From NCBI GenBank assembly GCA_944321455.1, contig CALULI010000003.1, positions 44,881 to 108,880 of the forward strand: a stretch of DNA of 64,000 nucleotides, written 5' to 3'. A program made the translations under genes and the position numbers. Origin of the DNA: an uncultured Eggerthellaceae bacterium (GTDB lineage Bacteria > Actinomycetota > Coriobacteriia > Coriobacteriales > Eggerthellaceae). The notes under the pieces were generated by a model, which worked only from the letters and a program-made list of their open reading frames with translations, was not told where the DNA came from and did not search any database. Shown piece by piece: positions 8,262-16,419 of this stretch. Positions within the stretch are counted from its first letter, which is position 1; the number at the start of each line of letters is the position of its first letter.

Positions 8262-8787
8262 AGACATTACGCTGCCTCTTTCAAAAGTAGATGCACGATC
8301 GTTGCGTGCAGGTGAAGCCTGCCGTCTTACTGGTCCTCTTTTCACGCTGCGTGATGCAGGCCATCAGCGCTTGCTTGAAGAGCTGGGTAAATCAACGGTC
8401 TTGCCCTATGGCTTGTCAGGTCAACTTATTTTCTATGCGGGCCCAACTCCTGAAAAGGCGGGTCGTCCTTTCGGCGCTATTGGTCCAACTACTGCTTCTC
8501 GTATGGATTTTGCAACACCGACGCTTCTGTCCCGCGGATTGACAGGTACGATTGGCAAGGGTGTTCGTTCCGAAGAAGTGCGTCAGGCATGCATTGATTA
8601 TTCGTCAGTGTATTTTGTTGCAACTGGTGGGGCAGCAGCACTGCTGGCTCAGCATGTTGAATCATGCGAAACGCTTGCCTATGATGATTTAGGAACGGAA
8701 GCATTGCGAAAGATTACCGTTCGCGATTTCCCTGTGTTTGTAGGAATTGATACGTTGGGTCAGTGCATCTATTCTTTGGATGAGTAG
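8251..8787 (+). CDS. fumB: Class I fumarate hydratase, beta subunit
   Basis: A 178-residue protein matching the C-terminal domain of class I fumarases and the tartrate dehydratase beta chain. It has the family segments GQLIFYAGPTPEKAG and GPTTASRMD, which form the swivelling substrate lid, and a final YFVATGGAAALLA block. It pairs with the alpha subunit encoded immediately upstream. The start codon is TTG at 8251, chosen because a strong GAGGAGGG site at 8237-8244 sits 6 bases before it; it overlaps the alpha gene by 11 bases, which suggests coupled translation in equal amounts. Confidence 0.92.
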   Translation: MNYKDITLPLSKVDARSLRAGEACRLTGPLFTLRDAGHQRLLEELGKSTVLPYGLSGQLIFYAGPTPEKAGRPFGAIGPTTASRMDFATPTLLSRGLTGTIGKGVRSEEVRQACIDYSSVYFVATGGAAALLAQHVESCETLAYDDLGTEALRKITVRDFPVFVGIDTLGQCIYSLDE

Positions 8788-8801
8788 TGATAGGACAACA
8801 C

Positions 8802-9542
8802 GTGAGCGATACCGTTAAAGATAGCGTAGGACCAGGAATCTTCATTACCTTTGAAGGTGGCGAAGGTGCAGGTAAGACTACCCATATTACCTTTCTTGCT
8901 TCCTGTCTTCGCTCTTTAGGATATGAAGTCTTATGTCTGCGCGAACCAGGCGGCACGGTTATTGGCGAAGATCTGCGCAAGATTGTGCTTGATCCTCAAA
9001 ATGCGGGCATGACCGACCAAACTGAATTGCTTATTTATGAAGCCGCTCGTGCTCAAATTGTACGTGAGGTTATTATTCCAGCGCTGGCACGGGGCACCGT
9101 TGTCTTGCTCGACCGTTTTTATGATTCCACCATTGCCTATCAGGTATATGGTCGCGGCCTTCCTGAGTCATTTGTGCGTCAAGCAAATAGCTTTGCATGC
9201 CAAGGCGTTCATCCGTGTAGGACTATTCTGCTTACCACCGAACAAACGGCTGAAGAAAGCCTGGAGCGCGCAACGCATCATGGCTCTGCTGACCGCCTTG
9301 AGCAGGCAGGCGCCGATTTTCATGCGCGTGTAAATGGTGCGTTTATGCGCATTGCTGCAGAAAATCCCGAGCGTATTCGCGTTATTTCATCAGCTGCCCC
9401 CAAAGATGTTACAGCAGCAAGAATCTTTCATGAGTTAAGCGATGTGTTTGGTTGGGACGAATCGTCGTTTACGAAAGAGTTTTTCCAAACCATCCTGACG
9501 CGCAGCACCGATGAAAAAGCGCAAATCTCTCTTGAGGAATAG
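8802..9542 (+). CDS. tmk: Thymidylate kinase
   Basis: Phosphorylates dTMP to dTDP. The P-loop FEGGEGAGKTT is near residue 13 from this start, followed by the DR(F/Y/H) motif as LLDRFYDSTIAYQ and the LREPGGT nucleotide-binding block. The protein is 246 residues, longer than the usual ~210, because of a C-terminal extension of about 30 residues after the core. The start is uncertain: GTG at 8787 overlaps the fumB stop codon, while GTG at 8802 has GATAGGA upstream and is preferred. It is 5 bases from holB, a common tmk-holB pairing. With thyX at ~2 kb it covers the dTMP-to-dTDP steps. Confidence 0.93.
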   Translation: MSDTVKDSVGPGIFITFEGGEGAGKTTHITFLASCLRSLGYEVLCLREPGGTVIGEDLRKIVLDPQNAGMTDQTELLIYEAARAQIVREVIIPALARGTVVLLDRFYDSTIAYQVYGRGLPESFVRQANSFACQGVHPCRTILLTTEQTAEESLERATHHGSADRLEQAGADFHARVNGAFMRIAAENPERIRVISSAAPKDVTAARIFHELSDVFGWDESSFTKEFFQTILTRSTDEKAQISLEE

Positions 9543-9547
9543 CTGAC

Positions 9548-10678
9548 ATGGCTGATGTTTTCGATGGAATTCTTGGTCAACCGCGCGTAAGAAAATTCTT
9601 TCGCGCGGTTATTGCATCAGGGCGCGTTACGCACGCGTATCTGTTCACGGGTCCTGCTGGTTCCAACAAGACGTCAGCTGCCTATGCCTTTGCTCAGGCA
9701 ATTATCTGCAAGGATAAAGGCTGCGGTACCTGTGATGATTGCCGTCGCATCATGCGCCACAATCACCCCGATGTTCACTACTATGCTCCCGAAGGTGCGC
9801 AGGGGTATTTGATTGATCAGATTCGCGACATTGTTGCAGATGTTTCGCTTGCTCCTATTCGCGCATCAAAAAAGGTCTACATCTTAGATCGCGTTGATCT
9901 TTTAGGGGTCAGCGCGGCTAATGCGTTTTTGAAAACGCTTGAAGAACCAACCGACCAGGTTGTTTTCATCTTGCTGGGGCGCACGCGCGAAGCTATTTTG
10001 CCAACCATTGTGTCTCGCTGCCAGGTGGTGCCATTCCGCCACATTCCTGCCACCGAAGCGGCGGGAATTTTGTCCCAACATACGGGCGTATCCGCCCAGC
10101 AGGCACGAATTGCTATTGAGGCGTGCGATGGGTCGCTTACGAAGGCAATTCGCTTTGCAAAAAGCAATGAGCGCTCCGAATTTCGGGCGCGTGTGCTGGA
10201 TGTATTGGAACGTCTTGAGGTAGCTGATGGGCTTGATATTCTTGATTATGCGCGCGAGCTTATTGAGCGTTCGAAAGCTCCTCTTGATAATGTGAAAACA
10301 AAGCAAGCCGAAGAACTGAATGATTCGGCTGAATTCTTAACGCAGACTGCACTCAAGCAAATCGAAGCGCGCCACAAGCGGGCGCTCAGTGCAGCAACGT
10401 CAGATTCGCTTCGTCAGATGACCGCCATTATTCGTTCGTGGCTGCGTGATGTTATGGTGGTTGCGGGGCAGAGTCCTGATTTGGTGGTAAATGTTGATCG
10501 CCAAGAAGGCATTGAAAAGGCAGCACGGCGCTGTGATCTTGCGCGCTTGGTGCAGGCCTTAGATGAGGCATATAAGACTGACGAAGCCATCGCGTATAAT
10601 GTATCTCCAGAAACGTGTCTTGACACGCTTCTTTTTACGATAAGTGAGGTTGTCTATGGTTCGGGTAGCTCCCATTAA
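9548..10678 (+). CDS. holB: DNA polymerase III, delta' subunit
   Basis: A 376-residue AAA+ clamp-loader subunit. The Walker A-like loop reads GPAGSNKTS, so the last glycine of the usual GxxGxGKT is Asn; delta' proteins often do not hydrolyse ATP. A zinc-binding cluster (CKDKGCGTCDDC) follows, then NHPDVHYYAPEG, a Walker B-like KVYILDRVDLL, and the family block AANAFLKTLEEP. The arginine-finger region reads SRCQVVPFRHI. It loads the sliding clamp with delta and tau/gamma. It follows tmk and overlaps the start of ricT by 23 bases, the tmk-holB-ricT order well known in Gram-positive bacteria. Confidence 0.93.
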   Translation: MADVFDGILGQPRVRKFFRAVIASGRVTHAYLFTGPAGSNKTSAAYAFAQAIICKDKGCGTCDDCRRIMRHNHPDVHYYAPEGAQGYLIDQIRDIVADVSLAPIRASKKVYILDRVDLLGVSAANAFLKTLEEPTDQVVFILLGRTREAILPTIVSRCQVVPFRHIPATEAAGILSQHTGVSAQQARIAIEACDGSLTKAIRFAKSNERSEFRARVLDVLERLEVADGLDILDYARELIERSKAPLDNVKTKQAEELNDSAEFLTQTALKQIEARHKRALSAATSDSLRQMTAIIRSWLRDVMVVAGQSPDLVVNVDRQEGIEKAARRCDLARLVQALDEAYKTDEAIAYNVSPETCLDTLLFTISEVVYGSGSSH

Positions 10679-12068
10679 GCTCCAGGTTGGATCAAAAGTA
10701 CTATGGTTCGACCCTAACGATAAAGATATACACAAAGGCGATTACGTCATTGTTTCTACGGAACGAGGCACCGAATACGGTTGTGCCTCATCCGATATTA
10801 TGGAGGTCAGCGACGAGCTGATCGAACAACTCAAGTCTCCTTTGAAGCCCGTTTTGCGTGTTGCAACGGAAGAGGACAAAGAACAGGCTAAAGTCCTCGC
10901 CCAAAAGGGTGCCGAAGCGCTGCCTATTTTTAAGGAAATGGCGGCGCAGACAAACGAAGACATGCATCCAGTGTTTGTGGAATTTCTCTTCGACGGTGAC
11001 AAAGCAGTCTTTTATTTTGAGGCGGAAGATCGCGTTGATTTTCGCGAGTTGGTGCGCAAGTTGGCAGCTCAGTTTGGAGTGCGTGTTGACATGCGCCAAA
11101 TTGGCGTGCGCGACGGTGCGCGTATCGTTGGCGGCTTGGGTCATTGCGGTCAAGAGTTATGCTGCAAACGTCTTGGTGGAGAATTTTCTCCCGTGTCTAT
11201 CAAGATGGCAAAAGAGCAGAATCTTTCGCTTAATCCGCAAAAAATTTCTGGCGTATGTGGCCGCTTGATGTGCTGTTTGCGCTATGAGTATGAAACGTAT
11301 AAGGAATTCAATGCGAAAGCGCCAAAGCTCAATGCGAAAATTGCAGTTCCTGAAGGCGTTGCTAAGGCAACGGAAATCAACATGCCGCTTGAGCGCATAA
11401 CCTTGCAGCTTGAAGACGGCCGCTCCATCAAGGTTCCCCTTGCAGAAATGGAAACGCTAGAAGAAGGTAAGCGCCCCAACGCTATCTCTGAAGAAGTGTT
11501 TGATCGCTACGCCAATACCGACAAATATGCGGTAACGGAAAGCGTAGCTGCAGCTGATGTTGCCACCTTTACGGCAGAAGATAAGCTGGCTGATCCTTCG
11601 AAGAAACCTGACACGCGTACGGCTGAACAGCGTCACGAAGAAAGCGCCAAGCAGCATTCGTCCCGTCGTTCACGCAGGCGCAAAAACACCTCTTCTGATG
11701 CAGCGCAAGAAAGCCGTTCGCAAAATGGCACCAAATCAAACAAGAAAAATCAGCGCAGTAAAACCGATGCGTCTTCGGGCAGCCGTTCCCGCTCTCAGGC
11801 TTCTACTCGGAGCGAACAGCGCAAGCCGCGCAAGCGCACGCGCATCAGTGGACCTTCTGAAGGTACGAGCGCTCAGAAAGATACCGCAAAGCAGCAGAGT
11901 AGTGCACGCTCAGCACGTCGCCCTGGCCAAAAATCAAGTGGCCTTCGCAATCCTGCGCCACGCAGTGGCTCAGCGAATCGTCAACAGTCATCATCTCGCG
12001 ATGGTGTAGCACATCGTAAATCGAGACAGCGTCGTCATCATGCGGGAGGGAGTTCTCATGAAAACTGA
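10656..12068 (+). CDS. ricT: PSP1-domain protein RicT (YaaT) with long basic tail
   Basis: Residues 1-~285 match the PSP1/RicT family. The Cys cluster GLGHCGQELCC (Cys164, 169, 170) and CGRLMCC (Cys201, 206, 207) matches the Fe-S ligands of B. subtilis RicT. There, RicA-RicF-RicT bind two [4Fe-4S] clusters and direct RNase Y mRNA cleavage and developmental phosphorelay. The remaining ~185 residues are a disordered, Arg/Ser/Lys/Gln-rich tail with SRSRSQ- and RKPRKRTR-type stretches, likely to bind RNA; this is longer than the acidic or short tails I know. The start is ATG at 10656, since GAGG at 10646 serves it better than the GTG at 10644. It overlaps holB by 23 bases and pncB by 11. Confidence 0.9.
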   Translation: MVRVAPIKLQVGSKVLWFDPNDKDIHKGDYVIVSTERGTEYGCASSDIMEVSDELIEQLKSPLKPVLRVATEEDKEQAKVLAQKGAEALPIFKEMAAQTNEDMHPVFVEFLFDGDKAVFYFEAEDRVDFRELVRKLAAQFGVRVDMRQIGVRDGARIVGGLGHCGQELCCKRLGGEFSPVSIKMAKEQNLSLNPQKISGVCGRLMCCLRYEYETYKEFNAKAPKLNAKIAVPEGVAKATEINMPLERITLQLEDGRSIKVPLAEMETLEEGKRPNAISEEVFDRYANTDKYAVTESVAAADVATFTAEDKLADPSKKPDTRTAEQRHEESAKQHSSRRSRRRKNTSSDAAQESRSQNGTKSNKKNQRSKTDASSGSRSRSQASTRSEQRKPRKRTRISGPSEGTSAQKDTAKQQSSARSARRPGQKSSGLRNPAPRSGSANRQQSSSRDGVAHRKSRQRRHHAGGSSHEN

Positions 12069-13512
12069 TGATTATGCGCTTCTGACCGACCTCTATCAGC
12101 TCACGATGGCTCAAGGCTATTGGGAGTGCGACAAGCTTAATGAGCAGGCTTGCTTCTACATGTTCTTCCGCGAAAACCCGTTTCATGGCGGATATGCGGT
12201 TGCGTGTGGCATGGCTCATCTTGCCGAAATTCTTGAAAAGCTAACCTTTACCGAAGAGGATATTGCTTACTTGGCAAGTCTTGAAGCTCCTGGTGGCGGC
12301 AAGCTTTTTAATCCTGGTTTTCTTGACTACCTGCTCAACATGAAATTTGATGTTGATGTTATGGCAGTGCGCGAAGGAACGGTTGTTTTCCCTAACGACC
12401 CGCTTGTTCGTGTTACGGGGTCTATCCTGCAGTGTCAGCTATTAGAAACGGCGCTGCTTAACTGCGTGAACTTTGAAACGTTGGTAGCCACGAAGGCTGC
12501 TCGTGTTTGCAGGGAAGCAGGATCGCCTGTTGCCGAATTCGGTCTTCGCCGTGCTCAGGGTGAAGCGGGCGGCATCTATGCTTCACGCGCTTCCATTGTG
12601 GGCGGCTGTGCTTCAACATCTAACGTGCTTGCGGGCAGGCTGTTTAACATTCCTGTTTCGGGTACGCACGCTCATTCCTGGGTTATGTCATTTGAAACAG
12701 AGCTGGAGGCGTTTCGCGCTTATGCACGCATCATGCCTAAGAACTGCGTGCTGCTTGTTGATACCTATGACATTACGCAAGGTCTCAAAAACGCCATCAC
12801 CGTTGGTCTTGAAATGAAAGAGCGCGGCGAACACTTAAGCGCTATTCGCATTGATTCAGGTGACTTGGCATGGCATGCAAAACAGGCACGCTACATGCTT
12901 GATAAAGCAGGACTCACTGATACGGGCATTGTTTTGTCTAACGATCTTGACGAATACACCATCAAGTCTATTCGCGATGCGGGTGCTCCTGTTACCTCTT
13001 GGGGTGTTGGCACCAAGTTGGCAACGGCGTATGACCAGCCTGCATTGGGCGGCGTTTACAAGCTTGCCGCTAAAAAGACAGGCGATGGCCCTTGGGAAGA
13101 CTGCCTGAAGGTTTCAGGCCAGTCAACGAAGTTGACGGTTCCTGGTGTTCTTGATGTTCGTCGTTACTATCACGATTCGGGCAAGATTGCTGGGGATATG
13201 GTATTTGATATCAACACGGGCGTGCAATCAGAGCGCATTGTTGATCCTGCGGACGAACTACGTCAGAAGAACTTGGCGGGCAAGCGTTTTGTGACCTTGC
13301 TTGAGCCTTTGTGCATCAAGGGCAAGGTTGTACTGTCTGAAGAGCATCGCGATGCGCTGGTTGCGCAGAAGCGTTGCCGCGAACAGCTTAAAACGCTTGA
13401 TGAAAGCCAAAAGCGTATGCTTAATCCTCATTCGTATCCTGTTGGCTTGGAGCAAACGCTCTTTAACCGCCGCCATGATTTAGTATCCCGCTTGTTGGGT
13501 CTTAACGATTAA
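12058..13512 (+). CDS. pncB: Nicotinate phosphoribosyltransferase
   Basis: A 484-residue enzyme that joins nicotinate to PRPP in NAD salvage. The start, TDLYQLTMAQGYW, is typical of the family. EFGLRRAQG near residue 160 binds substrate, and the phosphorylated histidine lies in SGTHAHSWVM. IRIDSGDLAWHAKQAR and GVGTKLATAYDQPALGGVYKL form the phosphate sites, and the C-terminal domain ends in HDLVSRLL. The length suits the longer Gram-positive form. The start is ATG at 12058, 7 bases after GGGAGGG; an in-frame ATG at 12040 is less likely. It overlaps the end of ricT. nadD, a later step of NAD synthesis, is at 51.6 kb. Confidence 0.94.
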   Translation: MKTDDYALLTDLYQLTMAQGYWECDKLNEQACFYMFFRENPFHGGYAVACGMAHLAEILEKLTFTEEDIAYLASLEAPGGGKLFNPGFLDYLLNMKFDVDVMAVREGTVVFPNDPLVRVTGSILQCQLLETALLNCVNFETLVATKAARVCREAGSPVAEFGLRRAQGEAGGIYASRASIVGGCASTSNVLAGRLFNIPVSGTHAHSWVMSFETELEAFRAYARIMPKNCVLLVDTYDITQGLKNAITVGLEMKERGEHLSAIRIDSGDLAWHAKQARYMLDKAGLTDTGIVLSNDLDEYTIKSIRDAGAPVTSWGVGTKLATAYDQPALGGVYKLAAKKTGDGPWEDCLKVSGQSTKLTVPGVLDVRRYYHDSGKIAGDMVFDINTGVQSERIVDPADELRQKNLAGKRFVTLLEPLCIKGKVVLSEEHRDALVAQKRCREQLKTLDESQKRMLNPHSYPVGLEQTLFNRRHDLVSRLLGLND

Positions 13513-13519
13513 CCGCCAA

Positions 13520-13557
13520 AAGCAAGGGGTGTTTCGTTGAAGCATCCCTTGCTTTTG
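13520..13557 (+). terminator. Rho-independent terminator after pncB
   Basis: A 12-bp stem with one G-U pair, AAGCAAGGGGTG (13520-13531) with CATCCCTTGCTT (13543-13554), is followed by TTTTG. It ends the tmk-holB-ricT-pncB operon. Confidence 0.85.
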
Positions 13558-13642
13558 TTATGAGCCTTGTGTTCAATAACCCTGATATAAACCAATGCAT
13601 ACCAACACAATGCGTAACAAAGCTACATAAGGAGAAGCGTTT

Positions 13643-14677
13643 ATGTCCAAACAACAAGAGACCTTTGTTTTTATTGGTGATACCGAAGTGGGCAGCGTGC
13701 TTAGCGACCGCCTAGCGCTTGCAGGTTATGCAGCAGCCTTCGATCTTGATCAGGCCGACATCGTATTTACCTATAGTCCCGTTGTTTCCAAGCTGGAAGA
13801 TCTCTATTTCGAAACCAACGGCATCATGGAGAAAAGCAAAAGCGGCGCGATCTATGTTGACTTAAGTCCTGCAACGCCTGCGTTTGCTCGTGAGTTGTAT
13901 GCGCTTGCTCGCGTTAATGAACGCTTTGCCCTTGATGCGCCTCTTGTTGTCCATGACATGGTTGATGAAGAGGCGTTTTCCCGCCCTGAAAACCTCACCT
14001 GCCTTGTTGGTGGTGACGAAGACGATTTCAAGCGCGTTGAAGCTCTACTTAACACCCTTGCCCAAAACGTTGTCTTTTTGGGTGGGGCAGGAGCAGGTCA
14101 GAGCGCAAAGACGGCTGCAACATTGCAGACCGCCGCTTCGTTAATTGCAGCGGTTGAAGCGCGCACTGCGCTTTCATTAAGCGAAACACCGGTCAACGAA
14201 ACAGACGTATTTGACCTGCTGACAAAAACGGGTTTAGTGGCTCCTTCGCTTGCCCGTGTTGTTGAAGCAATGCAACATGAATCATTCAAGGGTTCCTTTA
14301 CCGTTGGTCTGTTGTTAGGTGAGGTTGCGGCTGCTCTTGAAGCGGTCGATGATCATGATCTTATCTTGCCTCAGGCAGAGGCAGGGTTTCGCTTGATTGA
14401 GCTTTTGGCTTTTGTTGGAGGGGTTGATTACAATCCTGCAGCAATGACGCTTGCCTTTACCGATGACGAAACGTGCAAGCGTTTCAATCTTGATTGGAAT
14501 CGTGCGGAGGGCTTGTATGAGCACGATCATGACCATGATCACGATCACGAGCATGACCACAGCCACGGTCACAGCCATGATCATGCAAGCGACTTCGATG
14601 ATGATTATAACTACGATGATGGCTACGAATCGTACGAAGATTATGACTTTGATGACGACCGTGACAGGGACTACTAG
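13643..14677 (+). CDS. 6-phosphogluconate/beta-hydroxyacid dehydrogenase-like protein with His/Asp-rich tail
   Basis: Residues ~1-285 resemble NAD(P)-dependent beta-hydroxyacid dehydrogenases: a Rossmann start FIGDTEVGSVLSDRLALAGY, the strand VDLSPATP, and GAGAGQSAKTAATLQTAA with the family's catalytic-type Lys. The glycine loop is imperfect (GDTEVG rather than GxGxMG), so cofactor use is uncertain. The tail is striking: residues ~294-315 alternate His with Asp, Glu, Gly or Ser (HDHDHDHDHEHDHSHGHSHDH), then about 30 residues rich in Asp and Tyr. Such tails bind Ni, Zn or Co in HypB- and SlyD-type metallochaperones. The gene has its own leader after the pncB terminator, and a radical SAM gene follows. 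The substrate is unknown. Confidence 0.72.
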   Translation: MSKQQETFVFIGDTEVGSVLSDRLALAGYAAAFDLDQADIVFTYSPVVSKLEDLYFETNGIMEKSKSGAIYVDLSPATPAFARELYALARVNERFALDAPLVVHDMVDEEAFSRPENLTCLVGGDEDDFKRVEALLNTLAQNVVFLGGAGAGQSAKTAATLQTAASLIAAVEARTALSLSETPVNETDVFDLLTKTGLVAPSLARVVEAMQHESFKGSFTVGLLLGEVAAALEAVDDHDLILPQAEAGFRLIELLAFVGGVDYNPAAMTLAFTDDETCKRFNLDWNRAEGLYEHDHDHDHDHEHDHSHGHSHDHASDFDDDYNYDDGYESYEDYDFDDDRDRDY

Positions 14678-14741
14678 TGCAGATGATGCACCTGTTTGTG
14701 TCCCGCATGTGCAGAACACCGATATTATTGGTGAATTTGAT

Positions 14742-15665
14742 ATGAATGCGCTCTACGCATCGTGTCATCTGTGTTCTCGTCATTGTGGCGTCAACCGACT
14801 TGAAGGAAAAACGGGCATTTGCGGTGCTACGGCAACCTTGAAGTTGGGAAGAGCGGCGCTTCATTGGTGGGAAGAGCCGTGTCTTGTGGGGGATAGCGGC
14901 AGTGGCGCTGTCTTCTTTTCGTTCTGTTCGCTTCACTGCTTGTATTGTCAAAACTATGAGCTTTCTCATGGAGCGGGCGCGGAAATCACCCCTGAGCGTT
15001 TGAGCGAGATCTTTCTTGAGCTGCAAAATGATCAGCATGCTGCCAATATCAATTTGGTAACCCCTGGTCATTACCTTCCTTCAATTGTTGTGGCGCTCAA
15101 TCGCGCGAAGCAAGCAGGGCTTCATATCCCTGTGGTCTACAACACGTCGGGATATGAATCGGTAGAGGCGCTGCGTCTGTTGGATGGTTTGGTGGATGTG
15201 TATTTGACCGACTATAAATACGCTGATCCGCAGCTGGCACACGATCTTTCCCAGGCACGCGACTACCCCGAGCGCGCTTTAGAAGCTCTCGAAGAAATGG
15301 ATAGGCAAATTAAGGGAGAGTTTGTGCTTGACGATCAAGGATTGCTTCAGCGGGGCATTATTGTTCGCCACTTGATTCTTCCTCATCATCTTCAGGCTTC
15401 AAAACAAGCGCTTCGGCTTATTCATGAGCGCTTTGGCTCCCGCGTGCGCTTGAGCATCATGAATCAATTTACGCCGCTTGCGCATGATAAACGACTTGAT
15501 GCGTTAGGGCTTAACGACACGGTGAGCAGCCAAGACTACGAAGAAGTGCTCTGCTTTGCCGATGATTTGGGGATTGAAGATTATTTTTGGCAAGAAGAAG
15601 CAGCGTGCCAAGAAAGCTTTATTCCTGCATTTGATGGTACAGGTGTTGTTTCTTCAGCGAATTGA
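14742..15665 (+). CDS. Radical SAM protein of the PflX/COG1313 type
   Basis: A 307-residue protein with an N-terminal Cys cluster CHLCSRHCGVNR...TGICGA, the block RAALHWWEEPC, and the radical SAM triad CSLHCLYCQN. This order matches the uncharacterised COG1313 family (pyruvate formate-lyase activating enzyme-like). Members bind [4Fe-4S] and S-adenosylmethionine; their target is not known to me. VYLTDYKYADP and RHLILPHH are further family blocks. The start is uncertain: ATG 14742, with GGTGA 7 bases upstream, fits the family's short N-terminus, but in-frame GTG or ATG codons from 14652 to 14709 would make it overlap or nearly touch the upstream gene. The His-rich upstream neighbour hints at joint metal handling, but this is speculative. 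Confidence 0.82.
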   Translation: MNALYASCHLCSRHCGVNRLEGKTGICGATATLKLGRAALHWWEEPCLVGDSGSGAVFFSFCSLHCLYCQNYELSHGAGAEITPERLSEIFLELQNDQHAANINLVTPGHYLPSIVVALNRAKQAGLHIPVVYNTSGYESVEALRLLDGLVDVYLTDYKYADPQLAHDLSQARDYPERALEALEEMDRQIKGEFVLDDQGLLQRGIIVRHLILPHHLQASKQALRLIHERFGSRVRLSIMNQFTPLAHDKRLDALGLNDTVSSQDYEEVLCFADDLGIEDYFWQEEAACQESFIPAFDGTGVVSSAN

Positions 15666-15680
15666 TAGCAGCGCTGATGT

Positions 15681-15734
15681 CATGTGATGGCATCAGCCCA
15701 TGTGATGATATCAGCCCCTGTGATGGCACCAGCG
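15681..15734 (+). repeat. Three 18-nt degenerate tandem repeats after the radical SAM gene
   Basis: Units are at 15681-15698, 15699-15716 and 15717-15734, with consensus CATGTGATGGCATCAGCC and 2-4 differences between units. The array begins 15 bases after the stop codon and contains no gene. Confidence 0.85.
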
Positions 15735-15784
15735 TTTGAACAATCAAGAACGAAAACCACGCGCAACACCAGCAAGAATTTCAC

Positions 15785-15813
15785 AAGACAAAACACAAGC
15801 TTTATGCCATAAT
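15785..15813 (+). promoter_or_regulatory. Candidate promoter for tRNA-Thr
   Basis: AAGACA (15785-15790) and CATAAT (15808-15813) are 17 bases apart. A TGC directly precedes the -10 hexamer, as in an extended -10 promoter. The tRNA begins 16 bases downstream. Confidence 0.45.
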
Positions 15814-15828
15814 AGTTGCCGCACAAAA

Positions 15829-15903
15829 GCCAGTGTGGCGCAACGGTAGCGCAACTGATTTGTAATCAGTGGGTTGCAGGTTCGATTCCTGTCACTGGCT
15901 CCA
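15829..15903 (+). tRNA. tRNA-Thr (anticodon TGT)
   Basis: A full cloverleaf: acceptor GCCAGTG pairs with CACTGGC, the anticodon loop TTTGTAA gives TGT, the T arm has GGTTCGATTCC, and the CCA end is encoded. Confidence 0.96.
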
Positions 15904-15912
15904 GACAAAAAT

Positions 15913-15947
15913 CAGGCCATCGGAATTGTTCCGATGGCCTGTTTGAT
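15913..15947 (+). terminator. Terminator after tRNA-Thr
   Basis: A 12-bp stem CAGGCCATCGGA (15913-15924) with TCCGATGGCCTG (15930-15941) is followed by a modest T-run (TTTGATTTC). Confidence 0.75.
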
Positions 15948-15965
15948 TTCTGTATGTCTGCGCCT

Positions 15966-16047
15966 TTAGATCGGGATGTGCCCAGATTGAGATGTACACG
16001 CATCAGGACGTACAAAACTCAGCAGGTACGCAGATCAAGGTCTCTAC
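15966..16047 (-). repeat. Five 16-18-nt degenerate tandem repeats after the cupin gene
   Basis: Read on the minus strand, downstream of the cupin stop codon, the units are 16047-16030 (18 nt), then 16029-16014, 16013-15998, 15997-15982 and 15981-15966 (16 nt each). They begin with GTAC or a near variant (GTAG, GCAC) and share a GAT(C/G) core near position 11. The array fills most of the gap between the tRNA-Thr terminator and the cupin gene. Confidence 0.65.
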
Positions 16048-16056
16048 AGATTGTCT

Positions 16057-16404
16057 TTATGCCGTCTTTTGAATGATAACAACAAAGCTCAGCAGTTCGT
16101 CGCCCGTGTTTGCGATAGCGTGATGTTCGCCATCGTCGCAGAACAGCAGATCGCCCTTTTCAATCTCTACTTCGACGCCGTTGTCGTTATAGAGGCCTTT
16201 GCCGTTCGTTACGTAGTAGGTTTCGGTTTCGCCGTTGTGCTCATGATCGCCAATGCTTGCGCCAGGCTTAAGAGCATTGTGTACCACGTAGGAGCAAATG
16301 CCGCCCATTTGTGATTCCTTCAAGAGACGATCACGAAGCATAGTGCCCGTACCGCCTTCTACGTTTTCTGCTTCTTCGATGTTTCTGTTCTTGTATACCG
16401 CCAT
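16057..16404 (-). CDS. Small cupin-domain protein
   Basis: A 115-residue single cupin barrel. The first cupin motif reads PGASIGDHEHNGETETYYV, giving two His and one Glu as likely metal ligands, and the second motif is GDLLFCDDGEHHAIANTG with a further His. Cupins are a broad fold (enzymes, binding proteins, regulators), so no reaction can be named. It begins with ATG at 16404, 15 bases downstream of the ahcY stop codon, and has GGAGAGGAG just upstream, so it is probably co-transcribed with ahcY. The close family is often annotated only as a cupin-domain protein. Degenerate tandem repeats follow its stop codon. Confidence 0.85.
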   Translation of the reverse strand: MAVYKNRNIEEAENVEGGTGTMLRDRLLKESQMGGICSYVVHNALKPGASIGDHEHNGETETYYVTNGKGLYNDNGVEVEIEKGDLLFCDDGEHHAIANTGDELLSFVVIIQKTA

Positions 16405-16419
16405 ATTGGTCTCCTCTCC

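Noticed and set aside
14451..14741. Upstream in-frame extension of the radical SAM protein
   Set aside because: It mirrors the His/Asp repeat of the upstream gene as Met/Thr/Ile-rich sequence, so it is a shadow of that gene.
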